Source: Aedes albopictus
Taxonomy: Eukaryota > Arthropoda > Insecta > Diptera > Culicidae
Length of the DNA stretch: 64,000 bases
Assembly: GCF_035046485.1 (NCBI RefSeq)
Contig: NC_085138.1
Coordinates: 360,533,238 to 360,597,237, forward strand
Reading direction: 5' to 3'
The notes under the pieces were generated by a model. It saw only the letters and a list, made by a program, of their open reading frames with translations, was not told the origin of the DNA and searched no databases. Position numbers and translations under genes: made by a program. The stretch's first letter is position 1, and every line of letters begins with the position of its first letter. Below are positions 1 through 11,410 of this stretch, piece after piece.

Positions 1-379
1 CCAAAGATGAGACTGTTATGCCCAAGTGCTTGGAAAATGAAGCGTTTTCCCCCCAGACGAAGCAAAATTTACTCTGCTTTGACTTTTCAACGCAGAGTGG
101 TAATTATAAGTCTTCATTGGCTAACATCCAGAAGCAAGTGGGAGCATGAGCAATCAAATTTATTACTAAGAGTGAGAAACGGCGCGGTTCAGCAAAGTAG
201 TGACTCTTTGAATCTTTTTAACCCGATATCACAGTGCAAATGGCATAAACTCAAATTAAATCGATGATAATAGTCACTTACAACGTTCCCATACCAAAAA
301 AATTATTGTTTCTACAAGTTTTGAGCAACAAATAAATGGGTTAATTCAACAAACATGCTTCATGAACAAGTTTACGGAG
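1..379. other. Unassigned sequence, no feature seen
   Basis: AT-rich sequence preceding the first minisatellite array. I see no recognisable gene, terminal inverted repeat or tRNA-like promoter. A short open frame of 86 codons has no recognisable motif. Confidence 0.5.
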
Positions 380-2270
380 TTCCTCCAGAAAGAATATGGA
401 AATTCTTCCGAAATTTATTCAAGAAATTCATCCGGTATTTAAAAAAAATCCTGGAATTCTTACTGGAAATAATCTAAATATTTCTCCAGAAATTTTTTTG
501 GGAATACCTCGAGAAAGTCCCTTAGGAATTCTTTGGAAATTCCTCCAGAAATTTCTCTGGTATCAAATCCAGATATTATTCCGGGAATTTCTCCAGAAAT
601 TCCTCTGGGAATCCCTCCCGAAACTTCTCAGTGGGTCTCTCCAGAAATTCTCAAGGGAGTTTATTTTTTTCAGAAATTCATCAGGAAACACCTCCAGAAA
701 GTCCTCTGGCAATATTTCTAGAATTTTCGTTGGGAAAGCAGACATTATTCCGGAAATTTCTCCAGGAAGTCCTTCGTAAATTCCTGAAGAAACTCCTCCA
801 TGAGGTCCTCCAGAAACTTCTCTCTTCGGGAATTACTTCAGAAACTTCCCAGTCAGTTCTTACAGAAACTCTTCTAGGAATTCCTCCAGAATTGCTTCGT
901 GAATACCAACACATATTTTTTCAGGAATTCTTCCAGAGACTCATTCGGGAATTTATCCAGAAATTCTTTCGGAAATTCCTCCTGAAATTCTTCAGGGAGT
1001 TTTTCCGAAAATTCCTACGAGAAAACCTCCAGAAAGTACTTTAGGACGTCCGTGGCGAACTCGCCTAGGGCGAAAAGCCACGTTAATAAAGAAAAAAAAA
1101 AGTACTTTAGGATTTTTTTCTAGAAATTTCGTCGGCAAACCAGATATTATTCCGGGAATTTCCCCAGAAGGTCCTTCGGCAATTCCTGAAGAAACTCCTC
1201 CGCGAGGTCCTCCAGAACCCTCTGTGGAATTCTTTCGCAAATTGAATCGGCAATCCTTCCAGAAACTTCTCCAGGAATTCTTCCAGAAGTTCTTCTGGAA
1301 ATTCCTCGAGAAATTCCACTAGCAATTTATCCAGGTATTCTTAGGAGAAATATTCATTAAATTCATCTGGAAATTTCTCCACAGATTACTCCGGGGAATC
1401 TTGAGGAAATTGCTTCAGGATTTCCTCCAGAAATTCCACTGGGAATACATAAAGAAAAACGAAAGTGAATTCCTTCATAAAATTTTAGGGGATTCCAACC
1501 AGAATTTCCATCGTGCACCAGAAGTTTCTCCAGAAATTCCTTAAGCAATTCCATCGGAAATTTCTCCTGAACGTCTTCGAAAAATTCTTCTAGAAAATCT
1601 TCAAGAAATCCCACAAGAAATACCTCACGAAATTTCTCTGGGAATTCTTCTATAATTCTTTATGGACTCGTCCAGAAATTCCTTCGGAAATTCATCAAGC
1701 ATATACTCCGGGAATTCCTCCAGAAGCTCCTCCGGGAATTCCTCAAGACACTTCTTCGCGAGTTCTCCCCAGATTTCCACTGCGAAAACCTCCAGAAATT
1801 CACACGGGAACTCCTTTAGAAATTCTTCCGGGAAATCTTCCAGAAACTACTCCAGGAATTCCTCCAGAAGTTCTTCTGGGAGTTTCTTCAGAATTTCCTC
1901 TGGAAAATCTTCGCGCAAATTCCTCCAACAATTCCTCAGTGAATTCTTCCGAAGTCCTCCCATTTTTTTTTTATGAAAATTCTTCCAGAAACTCCTCCGA
2001 AAATGCATCCAGAAATTTCCCTAGGAATGCCTCCAGAAATTCCTCTAGGAATCGCTCCAGAAACTCCTCCAGAAATTCCTTCGGGAATTCTTCCAGAAAT
2101 TCTTCAGAGAATTTTCGGAAATTCTTCCAAAAATGCCCTGGAGAACTCCTTTTGTAATTCCTAAGGAAATTCCTCCAGAAATGCCTCCGGAAATTCCTCA
2201 AGAAATTCTTCTAGGTTTTCCTCCAGAAATTCTACTAGAAAAATCTCAGGGAACCAGAAGTTTTTTCGGG
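380..2270 (-). repeat. Degenerate 12-bp GAATTC minisatellite, reverse orientation
   Basis: A long array of diverged 12-bp units of the type GAATTCCTCCAG alternating with AAATTCCTCGGG, so many neighbouring pairs look like a 24-bp double unit. Read on the minus strand it is the GAATTCCTGGAG form seen elsewhere in the window. Twelve is a multiple of three and the unit lacks stops in most frames, so long meaningless open frames occur on both strands. Near 1050-1100 a short unrelated stretch (CGTGGCGAACTCGCC then an A-run) interrupts it. The same family recurs at about 2560-3585, 5036-6010, 9030-9545, 28813-29275, 31800-32010, 33010-34590, 51230-52420 and 53440-54100. Confidence 0.85.
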
Positions 2271-2555
2271 TCTCTCTCTCTCTCTTCTTGGCGTAACGTC
2301 CTCATTGGGACAAAGCCTGCTTCTCAGCTTAGTGTTCTATGAGCACTTCCACAGTTACTAACTGAGAGCTTCCTCTGCCAATGACCATTTTGCATGCGTA
2401 TATCGTGTGGCAGACACGAAGATACTCTATGCCCAAGGAAGTCAAGGAAATATCCTTTACAAAAAGATCCTGGACCGACCGGGAATCGAACCCGTCACCC
2501 TCAGCATGGTCATGCTGAATACCCGTGCGTTTACCGCCTCGGCTATATGGGCCCT
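2271..2555 (-). mobile_element. tRNA-derived SINE, Feilai-like
   Basis: Read on the minus strand this begins with a tRNA-like RNA polymerase III promoter: an A box at about 2531-2545 (TAGCCGAGGCGGT) and a good B box at 2481-2493 (GGGTTCGATTCCC). A tRNA-unrelated body follows, ending in a GA-rich microsatellite tail at about 2271-2286. Fragments with the same body are found at 4270-4497, 25685-25760 and 50716-50832. It sits inside the GAATTC minisatellite, so it is a later insertion. The layout matches the Feilai SINE family described from Aedes aegypti; the family name is from recall. Confidence 0.75.
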
Positions 2556-3585
2556 TGAATTCCTCTTGGAACCCATTTAAAATTTCCTCTGGGAATTCCT
2601 TCATAAATTCTGCCGTGAACTCCTCAAGAAAATCCTCTAGGAATTCATCCAAAAATTCTTCTGGGAACTGCTCCAGAAACTTGTTCAGAAATTCTTCAGG
2701 AATTTGTCCAGAAATTTCTCCTGAAATTCGTTCAGAAATTCCTCCGGGAGTTTCACCAGAATTTCCGACGAGAATTCGTCAAGAAAGTCCTTGAGGAATT
2801 TCTCCAGAAGTTCTTCTGAGCATTCATTTAAATGTTTCTCCGGGAATTCCCAAGAATCCAGATATGCCTCCACGAAAACCTCAGAGAAATTGTCTCAGAG
2901 AATTCTCAAGAACTTCCTTCAGGGAATCCTTAATAGTTTCCCTTAAAATGATCCAAGACATTCCCACACAGAATCCTCAAGAAAATCCCTCAGAGATCAT
3001 TTAAAAAATTTCCCTAAAGAATCCTCAAGAAATTTGCTCAAGGAATTCCCTCAAAGAATCTTCAAGGAGTTCTTTCAATGGATCTTCAAGAAATTTTCTC
3101 ATAGAAGTTGTAGAGAATTCCCTTAGGGATTATTCATAAAACTTTGGCAGGGATCCTCAAAAAATCCTTAAGAAATTTCCGCATGGATTACTCAAGGAAT
3201 TTCCTCAAAGATTCTTCATGAAAGTACATCAGAAAATTCTCAAGAAATTCCTTCAGAGATTACTCTAAAAACTTTTGCAGCGGTTACTTAAGGAGTTTCA
3301 TCTGAGATTTGTTATGAAATTCCTCAGAGAATTTACAAGGAATTCATTCAGGGAATCCTCAAGAAATTCCCTCAGGGATGGCTTCTGGAGGAATCATCTT
3401 GAAGAACCCTTAAAGGAATTCCAGGAGGAATCCCCGAAAGAATTCCTGGAGGAATTCTCGAAGTAACTCCTGGAGGCATTCCTGATGAAATTCCTGGAGG
3501 TATTCTAGAAGAAGTTCTTGGAGGGTTTACCGATGCAATTCCTGGAGGTATTCCCAAAGAAGTTCTGGAGGATGTTACCAGTTTT
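2556..3585. repeat. GAATTC minisatellite, continued, with orientation switch
   Basis: Continuation of the 12-bp family on the other side of the SINE. From about 2560 to 2870 the units are in the reverse form (CCAGAAATTCCTC). From about 2880 to 3400 they are CTCAAGAAATTC-like. From about 3400 to 3585 they are in the forward form (GAATTCCTGGAG). The change of orientation within one array is unusual for simple tandem growth and suggests an inversion or a junction of two arrays. Confidence 0.75.
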
Positions 3586-3977
3586 ATTTCTCTGTTGGAT
3601 GTTCGATTTTGACTTGTGAATATTTGCTAAATTAAAAAAAACATTTACAGGGTTCTTTTATCGCTCAGGAGGAAGACAGCCCCTAGTAACCGGAATGGTT
3701 GCATACTTTTAGGTCATTTCTGGCAACAAATGACTGCAAGACAGGCAAACCGCTCCCTGGCAAGTACATCAGAGTGCAGCCGACTCGCATTGAAACCCGT
3801 TTCGCGATGCCCAATTAGGATTAGTTTTCCATGACAAAACCAAGCTATGAACACAGCAACGAATACTGTAAACTAAAAGGCAAACTGCCTACTGAAATAT
3901 AATTTCAGGATGACTGATGAACCCAATCCAATACATGAAACCTCGTCCTCCTGTCATCGGAAGTTGTTATCGACGCA
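3586..3977. other. Unassigned sequence
   Basis: No open frame with motifs, no tRNA-like promoter and no clear inverted repeat seen here. It separates the first minisatellite block from the GGCCGAA array. Confidence 0.4.
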
Positions 3978-4562
3978 GGGTCATTAGATCGAAGGCCATT
4001 AGGCCGAAGGCCATTGGGCTGAATGGTCACTAGGCCGAATTGTCATAAGGATGAATTGCAATTCAGCAGGAAACGGGAAACGGATTTGTGGTTTTTATTT
4101 TTTTTTTAACAGTTTTAAAACTATTTAACTATTTTAACAAAAATACTAGAAAGAATAGCCTATGTATAAAAGAAGGAAAAATTTGTGATTTAAATATCAG
4201 CAGTTTCAGTGCCAAAACCTATTTTGGCAATTATACTAGAAAGAACGATGTATGTTTAAAAGAAGGAAAAAATCATGCTGAGGGTGGGCACTGGGTTCAA
4301 TTTTCCGGTTCAGCAACTTCCCGTAAAGAAAATTCCCTTGAGTTTTTTGATTATAGTTTATCTTCGTGCCTGCCGTACGATATACACATACAACATGGTC
4401 ATTGGCAGCGGAAGCTCTCAGCTAATAACTGTGGACGTACTCATAGAACATAGAAGTTGAGAAGTAGGAATTGTCCCAGTGGGGACGTAACGGCAAAAAA
4501 TAAGACCCAATGACCATTCGGCCTAGTGACCATTCGGCCTAATGACCTTCGGCCAAATGGCC
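3978..4562. mobile_element. Element flanked by inverted GGCCGAA mini-arrays
   Basis: The left edge (about 3978-4058) is a short array of degenerate units of the type AAGGCCATTAGGCCG. The right edge (about 4506-4562) holds the same motif inverted (CATTCGGCCTAATGAC). The inverted arrangement suggests a non-autonomous element about 585 bp long with repetitive termini. It carries a SINE-like segment (4270-4497) and two copies of a short motif around 4147-4180 and 4232-4270 (ACTAGAAAGAA followed by TATGT and AAAAGAAGGAAAAA). Confidence 0.5.
4270..4497 (+). mobile_element. Feilai-like SINE fragment
   Basis: Plus-strand sequence matching the body of the SINE at 2271-2555: a B-box-like CTGGGTTCAATTTTC at about 4290, then the shared segments CTGCCGTACGATATACACAT, GTCATTGGCAGCGGAAGCTC and the 3' part CCCAGTGGGGACGTAACG. 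The 5' tRNA-like head is missing or diverged. The small open frames across it are not genes. Confidence 0.65.
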
Positions 4563-4612
4563 TGAAACCGTTGTTATCCATGCGGATAACAGGGCAAATT
4601 TATGTTCAGTGT

Positions 4613-4909
4613 TCTACAGTAGAAGTTCGATAAGTGCAACATGTTTACGTTTCAGTTACCGAATAAAATTCGCTAACTGCAACGCCTGACAGCCGTCAAA
4701 CAGTTGTCAATTGCTGTTGGACGCAGCCAGAATGCACTCAAAAACATCATAATGCAGCTGTAGTGCATCCAAAAAACATCGCAACTCTGTTGACGTTATG
4801 TTTTTGACAGATAGCGGTGCGATAACTGCAAAATTGTCGCACTTAGCGGACTTGCAGTTAAAAAGCATTGCAGTTAAACCGTTTGCTCCGAGCGAACGTC
4901 TACTGTATA
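4613..4909. mobile_element. MITE with ACAGTAGA terminal inverted repeats
   Basis: The left end CTACAGTAGAAGTTCG and the right end CGAACGTCTACTGTATAG are imperfect inverted repeats. The interior has further inverted matches of the GCAGTTAAA/AACTGCAA kind. The size (about 300 bp), TIRs and lack of coding capacity fit a non-autonomous DNA element. Autonomous family not known. Confidence 0.5.
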
Positions 4910-5035
4910 GTATCAAAATTTATGTTTTATGTTATTAGTGTTAATTTGTGATGGTGTCTTATTGTGTATTTGTAGTGTTCTGAGCGCCAAGCGAAAAATA
5001 AAATGTAGCATTTGTAGAGTTCCATACTATTTTAC

Positions 5036-6010
5036 GTAACAAGGAATTCCCGAATAAATTCCTGGAGAAATCCCCGAATGCATTCCTGAAAGAACATTCC
5101 CTAAGAAATTCCTGGAGGAATTCCAGAAGAAATTCCGGGAGGAATATCCGAAGAATCCCTTGGAGTAATTCCCACAGAAATCCTTGGAAGAATCCCCGAA
5201 ATAATTCCAGGAGGAATTTCCGAAAAAGTTCCTGGCGGAATCCCCGCAGGAATTCTTGGAAGAATATTCCGAGAGGAATTCTCGAAGCAACTCCTGGATG
5301 AATACCCAAAGAAATTCCTGGAAGAATTCCAGAGGAAATTTCTAGAGGAATCGTTGAAGAAATTCCTGGAGGAATTCCCGAAGAAATTCCTCGTGGAACC
5401 CCCAAAGGAATTTCTGGAGGAATCCACGAAGCAATTCCTGGAAGAATTCTCGAGGCAATTCCTGGAGGAATTCTCGAAGAAATTCCTCGAGGAATTTCCG
5501 AAGAAAATCCTCGAGGAATTCCCGAAGAAAATCCTGGATGAATCTCCGAAAGAATTCCTGGAGGAATCTTCGAAGAAATTCCTGGATGAATCTCCGAAAG
5601 AATCTTCGATGGAATTTCTGGAGAAATCCGTGAAGGAATTCCTGGAGGAATCCTCAAATAAATACATGGAATAACCCCCGAAGGATTTTCTGAAGGAATA
5701 TACGAAAAAATCCTGGAGGAATCCCTGGGGGGATTCCTGGAGAAATTCCCTAAGTAATTTCTCCGAAGGAAATCCTGGAAGAATTCCCGATGAATCCCCG
5801 AAGGAACTACTGGAAGAATCTCCGTGATAATACCCCAGGAATATATGATAGTATTTTTGGAGGAATTTCCAAGGGATTTCCAATAGTTTACCGAAGGGAA
5901 TTCCATGTGATTTTCTCAAATGGATTACTGCAGATATCTCCGAATGATTTCCTGAAGGAAATCTTTCCAATACTGTTTTTTTTTTGAATGAATTACTGGA
6001 CGGATTCCCG
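5036..6010 (+). repeat. GAATTC minisatellite, forward orientation
   Basis: About 80 units of 12 bp. The 24-bp alternation is clearest here: GAATTCCTGGAG followed by GAATTCCCGAAG. The array supports artefactual open frames of 315, 289 and 106 codons with repeating EFLE, IPGG and NSSR-type peptides; these are a by-product of the repeat length and not genes. Confidence 0.88.
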
Positions 6011-7260
6011 ATGAAAATCGTTGAACAATCCTCGAATAGGAATGCTCTGAAGTAATCATATGAAAAAAGCTGTAAAATATTTGGATAAATTACCGCAAGA
6101 AATACCCGAAGCCATTGCTAGAAATATGTATGTATCATATTTCCCTAGTGCCCAATCTAACAACTAACAGTTCATCAATATACAACAGAAAATGTAAAAA
6201 AAAAAACAGTTATAAATCAGTAGCCAGATGGTTCAGATATTTCAATGTGTTGCAAAATGAACGAAATATATCACGAATTCTTAAATCTTAATGCACCAAT
6301 GCGCAACAAGATGCACCATTGCATATGTTAACACCAAGACTGAATCCAATATGCGCTAGTGATCTGCCCCTCATTTTATCCAGTGTCACTACTCCGAAGT
6401 TCCACACAATTCCCTTCGTCTACCGTTCCCTACCGACTGAAACCATCCATTAATCAGTTTTACATCAGCAGTAACTATTATTACATGAAAGAGAGTCTTC
6501 TTATAAGAATAGGCTTTTCCAAAGTGTGTTAATTTATCTTATTCTCCTGGCAATTTAAAATCAGAGTGCACAAACTTGCATTCAACTTCCATAATCCCCT
6601 GACGAATTCCCAGCGACCGGGTACGCAAGCCGTGTATACTCAGATGCTGCCCGTGGTTAATCGAAGCTTCTCTTTGTGTGAGTACCAACCAGCGCTGGAG
6701 TTTTCCCATTGAAAGAAACGAGACAATCCAATTGGACTTTTGACAGTTCTCCGCTGTTCCAAATGAGGTCGAACGAAGAAGACCGATAGAAAAACATTCG
6801 CAAAGTGTAAATAAAGCTGACAGTACGCCATCCGGAGGGTGTGTTTGTGAATGGAAGCAGCAAGCAAACACGATTGTAGTGCAGAGTGACCATAGGATTT
6901 CCTGAAGGATGGAGAGATTTACTTGAGTTTTGTCATGTAATCATAAAGTATATGGAGTGTAACAATTCAATATATTTTTAGAACAAAACATTGATAACCA
7001 ATCGGCACGTCAATCGGATGGATCTGGAAAGGCGCAAAACAACATCAATTCATAAAGGAAGCATGCTGCAGTCTTGAGGAACATTCCGTAGAACAACACA
7101 AAGAGAACTTTGGACGCCAAGGAGGGATAACGTTGAATGCTCGGAGTTAAACATAAGTTCAGATAACTTTTGTTTTACGATTGATAATTAATGAACATCT
7201 AGCAGACCAAATAATGGTTGAGGGATTGAAACATTTGTATAACAAGAAAACAATCGAAAA
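6011..7260. other. Unassigned sequence
   Basis: No recognisable gene or complete element. The three overlapping minus-strand open frames at 6539-6893 show no domain or repeat signature that I recognise. Confidence 0.4.
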
Positions 7261-7310
7261 CTCGAATCCTTGAGAAAGTTCCAATACGGATCGAAACGTC
7301 GGAGTAAGAG
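7261..7310 (+). ncRNA. Degenerate hammerhead-ribozyme-like motif
   Basis: The 3' half matches the type I hammerhead layout: GAA (7293-7295), a palindromic ACGT (7296-7299) able to form an intermolecular stem III, then C7300 at the would-be cleavage position. Helix I can form from TCC/GGA (7267-7269 with 7301-7303), an internal loop, and CTC/GAG (7261-7263 with 7308-7310). Helix II is five positions with one mismatch (7278-7282 with 7288-7292). The CUGANGA core is broken (CTTGAGAAA), so it is probably inactive. I list it because three other such motifs occur in the window. Confidence 0.35.
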
Positions 7311-7399
7311 AACATAAGTTTGTTTTAATCTAACAAAATTCCCAAAAAATATTGGCATAAAAATGATGGCGAGTGGATGAATGAGTGTATGTCTGTTCC

Positions 7400-8357
7400 T
7401 AACTAAAGTCTGGCCACCCTACCACCTTTGGACGTACGGATGGATTTATTTCTCGCGTTTTGGTGGTATATTTGTAAACCTCGCTTGTTGGTGGTGTTTG
7501 GTGCAAGTGAACTAAACCCAATAATACCCGCATAGAATACGACGAGACCGCGGCGAATGTGTCGAATGTCTACGCGTTAAATGTCCCCGGGCGAAGATTG
7601 TGCAAAATTCTAGTGTTTTTCGAACGTCCCAGTTGTTGGATTGTGTTCTAAAAAACGTGAATGTTATGTGTTAACCATGTACCCCAGGAGTTCCATGGCC
7701 CAGTTTTGTGTGTCGAGTTCCATTTAAACGGTGGGGATCCGATGGGAGAAGCTCCTCGGAAATCTGTGTATTGCACTCGTCGAGTGGCCAGATAAGTGAA
7801 ATTCCGTAGTGGCGTCATAAAGGTGTAAATCAAACGTGAAGAAGATTGCAATTCTAGGCGGAGATTCGGTGTTTTCTTTTTAAGAAATGGTCCCACAAAT
7901 GGAGTCTGTGTCGTCGGGAACAACAAATCCGTCGCGATGGAGGAAGTGCTCACGGATTGTGAGTCACCAGCATCCCATCCCATTTATCCTGTAGGATCGT
8001 CGTGAAGAATTAATGCCGTGAAAAGTGTGTAGTGAGCCAAGTGATCGCAATCCAGTGCACCAAACCGTGCAATTTCGATGCAATAATCGCCCCAAAGGCA
8101 ATCAATGTGTGTGAAACAAGGTGTAAAACATTGCAAAAAAAAATGTTCTTGAGATCCACAATCAAAGAATGGTGCAATAATCCTCATGAAGAGTGAGGAA
8201 ATGGGAGATCGCAAAAAAGAGGTGTGTGTAAACCAGTGTTCCCTTTTAATTAAATGATATGCTCTATAGAACTGCGTGCAGTTTTCCGTCAGGTTGCGTA
8301 TGAGAAGCTGATATGCTGGAGGCGCAAAACAAAACGCTGAAGCTCTGTTATTATAAG
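7400..8357 (+). other. Candidate 5'-untranslated first exon of a host gene
   Basis: This stretch carries no repeat family seen elsewhere in the window. It has the texture of a dipteran 5' untranslated exon, with many GTGAA and AGTGTG strings and short upstream ATGs but no long open frame. It ends in a near-consensus splice donor, AAG/GTAAGC, at 8357/8358. A MITE fragment follows within 80 bp, as expected for the start of a long repeat-filled intron. I cannot see the promoter start, a partner exon or a coding sequence, so this is inference. Spliced RNA reads joining 8357 to a downstream acceptor would confirm it. Confidence 0.3.
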
Positions 8358-8427
8358 GTAAGCAGAACATGTTTTGTTTATCTCGTTAGTATTTATACTG
8401 TTGTTTTTATTAGTTAGTTCGGCGCTT

Positions 8428-8560
8428 AGGGCCTGTCCATAAACTCGGTAGGCTCTAAGGTGGAAGGGGAAGGACTGGTCAAAGTCTACGATCCACACAA
8501 ATTTCAAAATTTTGTATGATCAAAAATTTTAGAGGAGGAAGGGGGAGGGGTCTGGCGTGA
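8428..8560. mobile_element. MITE fragment of the CCATAAAC family
   Basis: Begins GGGCCTGTCCATAAACTCGG and contains a purine-rich GGAGGAAGGGGGAGGGG segment. The same combination of a CATAAACyACGTAG-type end and a C-rich or G-rich interior is seen at 10103-10293 and, in part, at about 43730-43790. Only one end is clear here. Confidence 0.4.
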
Positions 8561-9029
8561 GCAAAAATGAGTATATAATAGCATATTAATCAAACTCTAA
8601 CAGTTAACGATCAATGTACCTATTTCACATACGAAATTATCTAATAGAATTTCTGGCAATCATCATGATTTATAATTATGAACAACATCACAAAAAAATC
8701 TATAATGTTGGTCCTCAATTTCTGAGAGATCATTGAAGCTGAATTTTGGCTCAAATTCCATAACACTGATATATTCTAGTTAGATACCTTGCGAACGTAT
8801 GAACTCTAATCCTCATTTTTGGTATATTTCCTTATCTTTGTAACTACTTTTTATGCCCTTGTTAGGTAAGAGAAGTTGTAAAGTAGAATTTGTCCCCTTA
8901 GTACTAAAACTAGGTAACTCGTTTTTGGAAGTACGGGTAAAAACTGCTGGCGAAACTTATCCTGTAATAATACCCCGGGGGTAGGGGACGATTTAGAAAT
9001 CCCAAACGTAATTTCGGGGAAGGACGGTA
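8561..9029. other. Unassigned sequence
   Basis: AT-rich, no gene or element recognised before the next minisatellite array starts near 9030. Confidence 0.4.
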
Positions 9030-9545
9030 TGAGTTTTGGTGGAATTCTGAGAGGAATATCGAAGATATCGGGATGATAGCTGATACGAATCTCTGGAAGA
9101 ATCCCAGTAGGAATGTCATCAGAAACCCTGGGAAGATTCGTTGAAGGATTAGAAGAAATCTTTTGAAATAATCTACGGAGTAATTCTTGGAGGAATAATA
9201 GGAGAAATTTGTGTAGAAATCTCCGGAGGAATTCTGGAGGATTTTCTAGAAGAATTATCCCATTAAATATCATTGGAGGAATGCCTGTCTGAGAAAAAAA
9301 AAACTCCGGTGGAATCCTGGGAGGGATTCTTGAATGAAACCCTAGAATTATAGGAAAACAGCCTGAGGTAATCACTCAAGAAAATTCCATAAACCGAAAC
9401 CCGGAAGCAATATGTGAAAGAATTCCAAGAGAAATGCCTTGTTAACTTCGGAGAGGAATCTCCGAGGAAAGATCTCGCAAACAATCCTTGAACTAATCCC
9501 GGTCTGGAGGCATATTCGAAGAAATTATTAAAGGATCCCCTTAGG
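9030..9545 (+). repeat. Diverged GAATTC minisatellite, forward orientation
   Basis: Weaker copy of the 12-bp family (units such as GAATTCTGGAGG and GAATCTCTGGAA). Open frames across it on the minus strand (174 and 98 codons) are repeat artefacts. It resumes briefly beyond the hAT-like element, at about 9890-9965, so that element inserted into the array. Confidence 0.7.
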
Positions 9546-9546
9546 C

Positions 9547-9889
9547 CATAGTTTCCCAAACTGTGGGTCGCGACCCCCCAGGAAGGTCACCGGCCTTCAT
9601 AAGAAGGGTCATGAGAGACAGTTTGACTTTATTGATATTAGTATAAGTATGGATTATGTTGTTATTTTATAATATTTATTTGTTAGATGATGATGGTTAC
9701 ATAAACACTAAAGTACATACCATTGTTTAAGAATATAGTAACATTGCGCTTTGTTTTCAGTTTCATGAAAAAGTTAAATTTCTTTTTAGTATTTGAGTTT
9801 ACATTTTCCCTGGTTGGTCGCGAAAAGTTAGCCCAGTAGCTAGGGGGTCGCAGCGGGGTCGCAAACCAAAAATAGTTTGGGAACCCATG
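9547..9889. mobile_element. Non-autonomous hAT-like element (343 bp)
   Basis: The left terminus CATAGTTTCCCAAACTGTGG pairs with the right terminus ending TAGTTTGGGAACCCATG. Both ends continue into GGTCGCGACCCC-type sequence. TTCCCAAAC next to GGGTCGCGACC is a widespread hAT terminal motif. The flanking octamers CCTTAGGC and CCTCTGGT agree at five of eight positions, consistent with an old 8-bp TSD. There is no transposase. Confidence 0.7.
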
Positions 9890-10102
9890 CCTCTGGTAAT
9901 CAACGAATGAATCGTTTGAGAAATCCCAGGAGTAAACCAGCAAGAACTCCGGGTAAGACTCTGTGAGAAATTTAAATGTCAAATTTGGAAATATCAAACA
10001 CAAAATCCAAAACCAAATAAGGAAGAAATACATTCAGTTTCGCCTTGAAAGGTTTCTTAAGTATTGTATAACTCATTCCGAAAAGTCGGCTTTTGAAGAA
10101 CG

Positions 10103-10293
10103 TTCTTTAGGGGCTCGTAATAAACCAAGTAGACCAAATTTTGGACATCTCAGACCCCCTTCTCCCCCGTGGTAGACTTTCGTCCATACAAAAATTTTGT
10201 AATTTGTATGGAGCGTAGGCTTTGGCCAGACGAACCACACCCACCCCCCTCCCCCCAAAAAATCTACGTGGTTTATGAATGGTCCTTTAGAAG
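10103..10293. mobile_element. Short MITE of the CATAAACCACGTAG family
   Basis: The left end (TTCTTTAGGGGCTCGTAATA then AACCAAGTAGA) and the right end (TCTACGTGGTTTATGAATGG then TCCTTTAGAA) are imperfect inverted repeats. The interior is C-rich near both ends. Related fragments are at 8428-8560 and about 43730-43790. Confidence 0.5.
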
Positions 10294-11269
10294 TTTTCGT
10301 ATAAAATAGCGGATAGGTGTACAACCATTGCACGTTGGGTCTTTGACTGTTTACTCTCTAATAGAGAGATCTTCAGACCAGGGCCGGTTCATCTCTTAGA
10401 CTGAATTATTCTGTCGCAAAAACCAGTCAATCAGTTTGCAATGCTCTTGCCACTTTTGCGCTCTGGGCCCGGTGCCCGCCGTTTACATAAATGCAACGAT
10501 ATTTTGCAGTGTTTACGAACACGAATTTAAATTCTGAGTCCATTGATGGAAATCTGAAGGTTTAAGCTTTTCAAAACACTATAAAAGTTATGAAAACAAT
10601 GCCCGCATCATTAAAAAAACAGTCAAAAACGGAAACTAATCTCCGATTTGGCCAAATTTTGCGGCACGCGGCTTTGTGTATACATGCAGGCGTAAACTCG
10701 GATGCTGTTGCATGTCGTTGGCGGAGCGCATGGAAATGTATGGAGAAAACGTGGCTTAATTTACAAAACTGCAGATTGCTTTTGATAGGAAAAAAGACAT
10801 CTCTAATTTTTTGATATGTTATGTATAAATGCCTCAGCTTTCAATTGATTCAAAAATTTTGAAAATCGGTGGTTGCCCTCATGGTGAAAAAAATGTTTTG
10901 GTATAAAAATCCAAAATGGCGGCCAAATCAATATGGCCGACCCAACTTTTTATTATTGTAAATAATATCTCTATCTTTCCTCTTTTCAACAACAATTCGT
11001 TTTGAGGTGGTTTTTGGAGAAACTTTCGAGTTATAACGGTTTAAATGAGCCACCATTTGACCAAAATCGAGGGGTCTGCAAAAATTGTTGTGGCTCAAAC
11101 TAACGGGGGGTCCATTAATTTGAGTAACCAAATGCGTTTTTCTTAATTTTTCAGCGAGGGCTTTCCGAAAATCGGCACCTTAAACATTTTTGAAGACAAG
11201 GTGTAAATAGTGGGCCGGTCCCAGCGAGAATTACCCATGTATGATTTATATGTAGTGAAAGCCTCGTAA
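10294..11269. other. Unassigned sequence
   Basis: No gene seen. The section around 10900-11160 (AAAATGGCGGCCAAATCA and nearby) has the look of an interspersed non-coding repeat, but I find no second copy or matching termini in the window. Confidence 0.35.
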
Positions 11270-11410
11270 ATCGCCTTTGAGACCCTATGAAATAAACGCC
11301 CCATTAGACCTCCCGAAGAAGAACCCCTGGTGCCCCTCTGAAACCCGCTGAGACCGTCTTAAACGTCCTGAAAGCCCGGGAACCCTCTTGAGACCCCCCC
11401 GAGACTGCCT
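11270..11410. repeat. C-rich CCCCTGAGAC minisatellite, short block
   Basis: Degenerate units of roughly 12-13 bp based on CCCTGAAACCCCC and CCTGAGACC. It is the same family as the longer array at 12830-13740 and, inverted, the block at 30380-30520. Confidence 0.6.

Noticed and set aside
2481..2555. tRNA gene candidate on the minus strand
   Set aside because: A and B boxes are present but the cloverleaf is not complete, and a shared SINE body follows, with fragments elsewhere in the window.
4959..5987. Long open frames (315, 289, 106 codons) on both strands
   Set aside because: They read through a 12-bp minisatellite whose unit length is a multiple of three; several frames on both strands are open at once and give simple repeating peptides.
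380..6010. CRISPR array
   Set aside because: Repeats are contiguous, degenerate and without unique spacers; the organism is clearly an insect.
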